Assembly (NCBI GenBank): GCA_965224495.1 | Contig: CBDCZI010000015.1 | Location: 242,620-306,619, forward strand | Length of the DNA: 64,000 nucleotides | Direction: 5' to 3' | Source: CBDCZI01 sp965224495 | Lineage (GTDB): Bacteria; Bacteroidota; Bacteroidia; Cytophagales; JAAEPT01 | Shown: positions 58,550 through 64,000 of the stretch, piece after piece | Layout of the letters: each line of letters opens with the position of its first letter | Position numbering within the stretch: position 1 is the stretch's first letter | Program-made: the position numbers and the translations under genes | The notes under the pieces: generated by a model | The model's database searches: none | The model's input: the letters and a program-made list of their open reading frames with translations, nothing else | Told to the model about the DNA's origin: nothing

Positions 58550-59710
58550 AAACCACGTAAACCTCTGCTACGCACCTTGATCATCTTGATTCGGCTGTTG
58601 AGGCCTTCTGCCGGACCATTACTTACTTCCAAAACAACAGCGTTCAATATTTCCCACAGATGATCCTTGATTGTTCCCGCCATCTTCTTGATTGGCTCCA
58701 GGCGACTGCGTGCTGCCTATGACAACCACCGCTCCCAGCCTTTCCTTGCCCATGCCTTGCTGGCATAGTGCCAGAGCGACATGGCAAACTCTTTTGATCG
58801 CCCAGGCGCGGGCAGTCTTCAGCTGTGCTGAACCTCAATTTCTGTCTGCACGTCATGTTCTCCGGGTTGCAGAGCCAGTCATACTGGCTGACTTTAAGGG
58901 TCCTCATAGCCTTCAGCCATCAGCCATCAGCGCTTTGTGCTCTTGGCAGCGTGTACCTTGTCTACTGCTTCACCGAGATACTTGGCGACATGGAGTTTAT
59001 CAAAGGCAATCTTCTCTTCAGCCCTAGGCAGGCTTTTCAGTGTGGCATTGATAAAGGCTGGCCACATATCCATGGAGACACTCTCTATCGCTTCTCGCTG
59101 CTCCTCTGTCAGACTTTCGTACCATGTGCTTTAAGCGTCGCCTTTTTGCGGTCACTGCCCACGTGTGGCACTGTACCTGCATCCTGGCCTGGTAAGACTG
59201 TTGCATAATCATGGCGTTTCTTGAAGACCGTCTCATCAACACCTATCGTGTTGAGCTGATCTCTGTTCTACGTGCCAGTCCTCGCTTAACCTCTCGCTGC
59301 ATAATTCCATCAATGGCATTCTAACCCAGCCCCATCAATCGGGAGACTACCGAGATCGATACCTCTTTCAACCAGTCGATCACCAGTGCCTCAAACATTG
59401 CAGTAAATCCATAGCACGGTTCCGCCCAGGAAACTGGCACGGTGACCATCCCATGTTCTTCACACTTCACTCTGGGCGCATCTGCTATCAGAATAGTGTT
59501 GTACTGGCAGAGGTATCCAGGTGCCGCCAGCGGGGCTTGCGTGAGTCATAGCCTGATGAGATCTTCCCACAGGTTGAACAACACTGCTTGGCACCTGCCT
59601 CCTGCTCAACCTGTACCGTTACCTCTCCCTCTGACAGAGCCAACTCTACACTGCTAACCTGCCAAGGGCTTGATACCCAGGATCTGGGCGTGTAGATCTT
59701 TATCTCTCAT
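58550..59710 (-). pseudogene. ISL3-family transposase remnant
   Basis: On the minus strand from the ATG at 59710: MRDKDLHAQILGIKPLAG, a zinc-binding stretch (CCSTCGKISSGYDSRK; WRHLDT), the DDE core start IGVDE, then VSMDMWPAFINATLKSLP, KIAFDKLHVAKYLGEAVD, and near the end VSNGPAEGLNSRIKMIKVRS, which carries the catalytic Glu region. These are ISL3 hallmarks. At least four frame breaks and a stop show it is dead. About 170 bases before its start GGGTACGTTAATCTACCC-type sequence may be its terminal repeat. Confidence 0.75.
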
Positions 59711-60012
59711 AGGGGGTACGTTAATCTACCCACTCTATTGGGGGAAGAGTAATAAAAGAGGTCAAGTTGTCTCTGCTATCCTATTTTCCATATCCGTTCA
59801 TAGGCTCTCATTGACGAACATAAATCCGTTTCAACAGGCGGCATTTTAGTGCTGCCGGAATAACGCTGAAAGATCTGTTTTTTTGCTCCATAAAGGTTCT
59901 TTATTTAGTATGGTTACCGATGAGTGAATTCTGCTGACCTGGTTGTATTTTGTCTCTTTCGGTCAGTTTTAAAAACATGTTGGTTCACAGTATTATTTAT
60001 GGGAAAGATCTG
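59711..60012. other. Intergenic between ISL3 remnant and TRAP genes
   Basis: It holds the presumed ISL3 end (GGGTACGTTAATCTACCC near 59715) and the promoter region of the TAXI gene. No further gene or clear sigma-70 box was identified. Confidence 0.4.
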
Positions 60013-60906
60013 ATGAAAATGCAAAATTGGTGGAGGTTGAGCCTCAAGGGAGTGATTGCTGCCACAGCAATTTCACTGTTCGCTGCCGGTGTTGCAATGG
60101 CGGAGACACGGATTGCCTATAAATCAGCTAAATCCACGTCATCTTATTATCAGATGGCGGTGCAGATTGCTGAGGCGGTTAAGCGGGGTTCCAATGGCGA
60201 TTTTATTACCACCGTTGAAGAGAGCCAGGGCTCTGTTCAGAATGTCAAAGAGGTGGCCCATCGGAGCGGAAATTATGTCTTTACCACACCACCGATGCTG
60301 ATCAAGTTAGCCCAGGGTGGCAAAAAGATGTTCAAGGATGCCAGTCCCAACTATCAAAAAATCCGTGCTCTGTTTGTTATCCCGTCGCTCACCATGCATC
60401 TGGTTGTGCGAAAGGATTCCGGTACTAAGCAGTTCCGTGACCTGACCGGTAAAAAATTCCTCATCGGCAAGGGGAGTTTTGGTGCCAGGGAAGCGGCAAA
60501 ATATATCAAACTGTTTGGTCTGGAAGGGAAGGTCGATCTGGTCGATGTGGAGCTCAACTCTGCCGCCGGGACTGAAATCAGCCTGATCAGCATGACGGAT
60601 GAACAGGTGGTTAAAACCAAGCGCACCAAACTGGTGATCCCGGCGGGTACCTATCCCGGTGTTAACTACGATGTGACCACCACCTCATTGCCCGTTGGCG
60701 CCTATACAACCACCGCCATGGACGATACAACAGCCTACCGGCTGACCAAAACCTACTGGGAGCAGAAACAGGCAATGGGCGAAGCCAATCCCTGGTGGAA
60801 TGCGGTGACGTTTGACAGCTTGAAGACGCTGGGTGGGAAGCTCCATCCAGGCGCCGTGATATACTATAAGGAAGCCGGTGCGACAATCCCTGAACAGCTA
60901 CTCTGA
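60013..60906 (+). CDS. TAXI-family TRAP transporter solute-binding protein, internal deletion
   Basis: The product of about 297 residues has a signal peptide (LKGVIAATAISLFAAGVAMA) and then RIAYKSAKSTSSYYQMAVQI. TAXI motifs follow: SQGSVQNVKEV, LTMHLVVRKDSG, LIGKGSFGAREAAKYI, VDLVDVELNSA. Members normally continue here with about 27 residues around a GQIDG/PAPN region that shapes the binding pocket; this protein goes directly to GTEISLISMTDEQV. The loss is in frame, so a stable protein may be made but binding is doubtful. ATG at 60013 follows GGGAAAG; ATG at 60019 is also possible. The permease gene begins 56 bases after it. Confidence 0.82.
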   Translation: MKMQNWWRLSLKGVIAATAISLFAAGVAMAETRIAYKSAKSTSSYYQMAVQIAEAVKRGSNGDFITTVEESQGSVQNVKEVAHRSGNYVFTTPPMLIKLAQGGKKMFKDASPNYQKIRALFVIPSLTMHLVVRKDSGTKQFRDLTGKKFLIGKGSFGAREAAKYIKLFGLEGKVDLVDVELNSAAGTEISLISMTDEQVVKTKRTKLVIPAGTYPGVNYDVTTTSLPVGAYTTTAMDDTTAYRLTKTYWEQKQAMGEANPWWNAVTFDSLKTLGGKLHPGAVIYYKEAGATIPEQLL

Positions 60907-60961
60907 TTGTGTTGAACAACTTCCCGTGCCGAGGAGGTGTGGGGAGTCAATGAACACTTGA

Positions 60962-62751
60962 ATGATTACTCTGCTGCGCCGATACGGGGTGATTGTGCTG
61001 GCAATCATCTCGGTCTTTTTTCATCTCTATCTGATTTTCACCGGGCTTATACCAAATCTGATCAGCAGGCCGATTCACCTAGCTCTCGCACTGCCCTGGA
61101 TCTTTCTCATCGAAGTAAAAGGAGGGCTGCTGCAGCGGATCAGCAGCTACCTTATCTGTGCCTTTGGGCTTTCTGCCTGTGCCTATATAGCACTCAACCG
61201 GAATCAGCTGGTTGAGCAATACGCCTACCTTGAGGGAACGGGCCAATATATTCTCGCCATCGGTTTGATTCTGGTGGTGCTTGAAATGGCCCGGAGAGCA
61301 ATTAAACTGGCTCTCCCCACGGTTGCTTTTATCGCCCTGATGTACGGTGTCCTGGGGCAATATTTCCCCGGTGAATTTGGTCACCCCGGACTTCCATTGG
61401 GCAGTTTTCTCGGAACACTGATTATCGCGGAGGGCGGTATCTGGGGACCCCTGACCGGTGTATCGGTTAATGTTGTGGCCGTTTTTGTGATACTAGGCGC
61501 GTTTGTCGGCGCAGGTGAGGGCGGCACTGCCTTTATGTCGCTGGCGACCAAACTGGCCAGCCGCTACCGGGCAGGTGCAGCCAAGGTGTCGGTACTCTCA
61601 TCGGCATTCTTCGGTTCTATCTCCGGTTCCGCCTCTGCCAATGTGGCATCCACCGGTGCCATTACGTTGCCGACGATGAAGCGCCTTGGCTACCCGGCGA
61701 GTTTTGCCGCTGCGGTTGAGGCGGTTGCCTCCAGCGGCGGGCAAATTATGCCGCCGCTGATGGGGGCGGGCGCATTTGTCATGATGGAGCTGTTGCGCAC
61801 CGGTTACACCGACATTATGACGGCGGCACTGCTACCGGCGATACTCTTCTTTTTAGCGGCCTGGATCGGTGTCGATCTGTTTGCACGGCGTTATGGATTG
61901 ACCGCGATGAAAAGGGAAGAGATTCCCGATGGGCTGACTGTTTCCCGGTTGGCCCCGTTTTTTCTGATCCCTTTTACTGTCTTGCTGACGGTGCTCTTTT
62001 TTACCGGCTATACGCCTCAGTTTGCCGCTGCAGGCGCTATTTTTTCTTCCGCATTACTGTTGATTACAGATGACAGATTCAAATTTTCACTGAGCCGCTG
62101 GATAACCCGGCTCTCCAATGCTTGCATCAATGCATCAATGCAGCACGGCAGATTGCCGGGATAGCCTCGATTATTATCTGTGCCGGGCTGGTGATCGGTG
62201 TGTTGAACCAGACCGGACTGGGCATCAAAGTCACTTCGGTGATATTGAATCTCGCCGGAGGCCAGTTATGGCTGGCGCTGCTATTGACGGCTCTGGCCTG
62301 CCTGATTCTGGGAATGGAGGTGCCAACCACAGCTGCTTACGTGATCTGTGTTTCGGTTGCAGGCCCGGCATTGCAGGAACTTGGCATGGCACCTCTGCAT
62401 GCACATCTGTTTGTCTTCTGGTATGCACTGCTCTCCACGATAACGCCGCCGGTGTGTGGCACGGTCTTTATCGCAGCAGGTATGGCGCAGACTTCATGGG
62501 TGCCGGTCGCCGGTCAGGCGATGCGTCTCGGTCTTGGGCTCTATATTGTGCCGCTCGCTTTTGTCGCCAATACAGCACTGCTCTATCCAGGCGATAATCT
62601 CCTGTTGGCACTGGCGGCGTTTGCCAAGGTTGCGGTAGGTTTATGGTTGATGAGCAGGGGCCTGATTGGTGGTCAAATCGCTTTCTGGCAGCGGCCTCTT
62701 TTGTTCATCCTCGGCTTGGGGGGCATTTTTGCTTTCGGCATCTCTGCATGA
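60962..62751 (+). pseudogene. Fused TRAP permease (4TM/12TM, DctQM-type), broken by 8-bp duplication
   Basis: The fused permease works with the TAXI protein to import small solutes, often carboxylates, using ion gradients. At least 15 hydrophobic segments are visible over about 595 codons. Signature stretches are GAFVGAGEGGTAFMSLATKL, FFGSISGSASANVASTGAIT, SSGGQIMPPLMGAGAFVM and EVPTTAAYVICVSVAGPAL. The frame breaks at 62124-62139, where GCATCAAT is present twice. One copy gives LSNACINAARQIAGIASI, which continues into the second half. The rest of both halves is intact, so the break is recent or an assembly error. Confidence 0.85.
62124..62139 (+). repeat. 8-bp tandem duplication GCATCAAT
   Basis: Two adjacent copies inside the TRAP permease gene cause its frameshift. 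Slippage between short direct repeats is the likely cause. Confidence 0.85.
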
Positions 62752-62821
62752 CTTGGTTTTCATGCTGAAAGTATAAAATTTTATAAGGATCGTGCTGCAT
62801 CCTCTGATGGGTGAAGTTTAG

Positions 62822-62970
62822 GGAGCCTCTGATTAATTCTGGATCGGATGGATGACGAGTTGAAATCTTTCGGATCAAGGCGATAATAGTCGGCTATTGC
62901 CAAGATTTTCAACGCAGAGCTGGGAGATTTCAGCCGTCAGACACCGATTCATGAATTAATCAGAGGCTCC
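62822..62970. mobile_element. IS5-type MITE, 149 bp
   Basis: Perfect 18-bp terminal inverted repeats GGAGCCTCTGATTAATTC, flanked by TTAG on both sides. TTAG fits the YTAR target duplication of IS5 elements. The interior is non-coding. The ends resemble those of the IS5 remnant at 58141, which could once have mobilised it. Confidence 0.8.
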
Positions 62971-63074
62971 TTAGCATAAAGATGGCAACCTCATCGACCT
63001 TGTTGAGATTCAGCAGCGGTAGATAGGCGGGTGTTGTCGGGAGACTGGCGGCCGGGGCAATAACCGGCTGTCGA

Positions 63075-63365
63075 AGCTGGAAAAAGATAAAGGCCTTAGT
63101 CGCATGACTACCAGTGACTGGCGGGATAAAGGCGTTATGACCTCGATTCAGGGCAATGGCACGGGGATGGAACAGGATCAGCTCAGCCGGATATTCAATC
63201 CATTCTACAGCACCCAGAGTGCAAGGGGAGGGAACCGGACTTGGGTTATCGGTAAGTTATGGCTTGATTCGGCGTTATGATGGAAACACCACAGTTGAAT
63301 CCGAATTAGGTAAAGGCACCACCTTTTCGTCTGGTTACCGTGAAGAGCCTGTACTGGTCTCTTGA
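63075..63365 (+). pseudogene. Sensor histidine kinase, ATP-binding end (fragment)
   Basis: The sequence encodes GNGTGMEQDQLSRIFNPFYS (G1 and F boxes), then after a frame change EGTGLGLSVSYGLIRRYDGN (G2 box) and VESELGKGTTF. This is the C-terminal HATPase of a histidine kinase. The sensor, HAMP and dimerisation/phosphoacceptor parts are missing upstream, where the MITE lies. Confidence 0.7.
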
Positions 63366-63447
63366 TGAAGAGGCCATAGCAGAGCCACTTCACGCGATTG
63401 AATCAGATCAGCGAATCCCGGGCATGAATGGAGAGAAAAACCGCCAT

Positions 63448-64000
63448 TCATAGCGGCAACTTCACCATCACCCTTGTTCCTTCACCAAGTGTGCTGCTGA
63501 TGACCAGATTCCCACCGTGGGCCTCAGCGATTACGCGGCAAAGGTAGAGACCCAACCCGTAGCCACCTGTTTCACGTCGTCGGAGAGGGTACTTATCGGG
63601 CGAATCAGGCGCAATATCAGACGATACAGAATGAACAGTATCAGCAGCGGCAGTAGCAGATGAACAAGGCCTTCCCCCGTGCTCTCAGGATGCCGATGTA
63701 GACGGTTGTATCACCCAACCGAGCCCAGAAGAACTCCAGGTCATCACCCCGGGCCATGCCATACATCTGTATCATTGTGATAGAAGCTGCGTTTAAACCT
63801 TAAATCCTCGGTATTGATTGAGTGGCCATTTGAAGACCAGCGGCCATCCGGTTCGTCAAAGTAGATATCCACTTTCAGTTTTTCCGCCAGAGTCGCGGCC
63901 CGCTGCCGGTCAGGCGGGATACCGATATCCTGCTGCATATATTCAGCATATTGGATTAAATGCGGCCGGATATTCGCTTCAAATGACGAGCACGACAAAC
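63448..64000 (-). pseudogene. Membrane sensor histidine kinase with core deleted (runs off window)
   Basis: Read on the minus strand from the window edge: a periplasmic sensor domain (IRPHLIQYAEYMQQDIGIPP, LKVDIYFDEPDGRWSSNG), a membrane segment (LLLPLLILFILYRLIL), the HAMP start (RLIRPISTLSDDVK), then directly the kinase end (GGYGLGLYLCRVIAEAHGGN, TLGEGTRVMVKLPL) and stop at 63448. The HisKA helix with the phosphorylated histidine and the N and G1 boxes are gone, and frame changes occur after the sensor. It cannot signal. Confidence 0.7.

Overview
The window is a composite of three unrelated genomes joined end to end, not one locus. Bases 1 to about 43,990 are AT-rich bacterial DNA of the Bacteroidota, most likely Flavobacteriales: there are three type IX secretion (T9SS) type B cargo proteins, a PorP/SprF protein, sdhCAB with a b558-type SdhC, A-rich leaders instead of Shine-Dalgarno sites, and a dnaE with an N-terminal DnaQ-like exonuclease. 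Bases about 44,000 to 57,130 are animal-like nuclear DNA: three phase-compatible exons of a secreted leucine-rich-repeat (LRR) gene, two exons of an Rv2258c-like methyltransferase on the other strand, LINE debris and nested DNA transposons. Bases about 57,140 to 64,000 are GC-richer proteobacterial DNA (probably gammaproteobacterial) full of broken genes and insertion-sequence remnants. A host-plus-symbiont or host-plus-associated-bacteria assembly with misjoins would produce this; species cannot be named from the sequence.

Bacteroidota segment. The first 10 kb is accessory DNA. It holds two convergent copies of one IS3-family element, an IS1182-type transposase remnant, a ~1,565-residue nuclease-STAND ATPase gene that looks like an antiviral sensor (Avs-like) bracketed by 14-bp inverted repeats, a lipoprotein, a probable group II intron tail and the tail of a serine hydrolase. 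The second IS3 copy cut off the last codons of a porP/sprF gene that sits beside a large T9SS type B cargo gene. From 14.6 kb the content is ordinary: ppnP; an operon of lipoprotein, beta-barrel protein, ChaN-like protein and a WD40-caspase protein (15.1-20.6 kb); sdhCAB; two more T9SS type B cargo genes around hisS; ebfC, a glycosyltransferase and a PspC protein; an OmpA/TPR lipoprotein; pdhB; a LEA-2 lipoprotein; dnaJ-grpE; obgE; metG; a small barrel protein; nrnA; and the 5' part of dnaE, cut by the first junction. dnaJ, obgE and metG carry six frameshifts between them, all +1 in short base runs, which looks like sequence error rather than gene decay.

Eukaryotic segment. LRR exons at 44,222-44,438, 45,753-45,856 and 52,109-52,402 join in frame into LRRs plus a C-terminal cysteine cap and a stop codon. 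The 6.25-kb second intron contains a decayed DNA transposon with long terminal inverted repeats and a second non-autonomous element. A 127-bp inverted duplication sits inside the transposon's coding region. On the minus strand at 55.5-56.6 kb are the last two exons of the SAM-dependent methyltransferase.

Proteobacterial segment. An EamA transporter tail, a cold-shock gene with terminator, an IS5 remnant, an ISL3 remnant, a TAXI-TRAP transporter pair (binding protein with an internal deletion, fused permease broken by an 8-bp tandem duplication), an IS5-type MITE and two broken histidine kinases. The density of deletions and duplications suggests a genome under relaxed selection, such as a symbiont.

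The best candidate for an under-described system is the nuclease-STAND gene at 2,361-7,055 with its flanking inverted repeats. No CRISPR array, tRNA or rRNA was seen.
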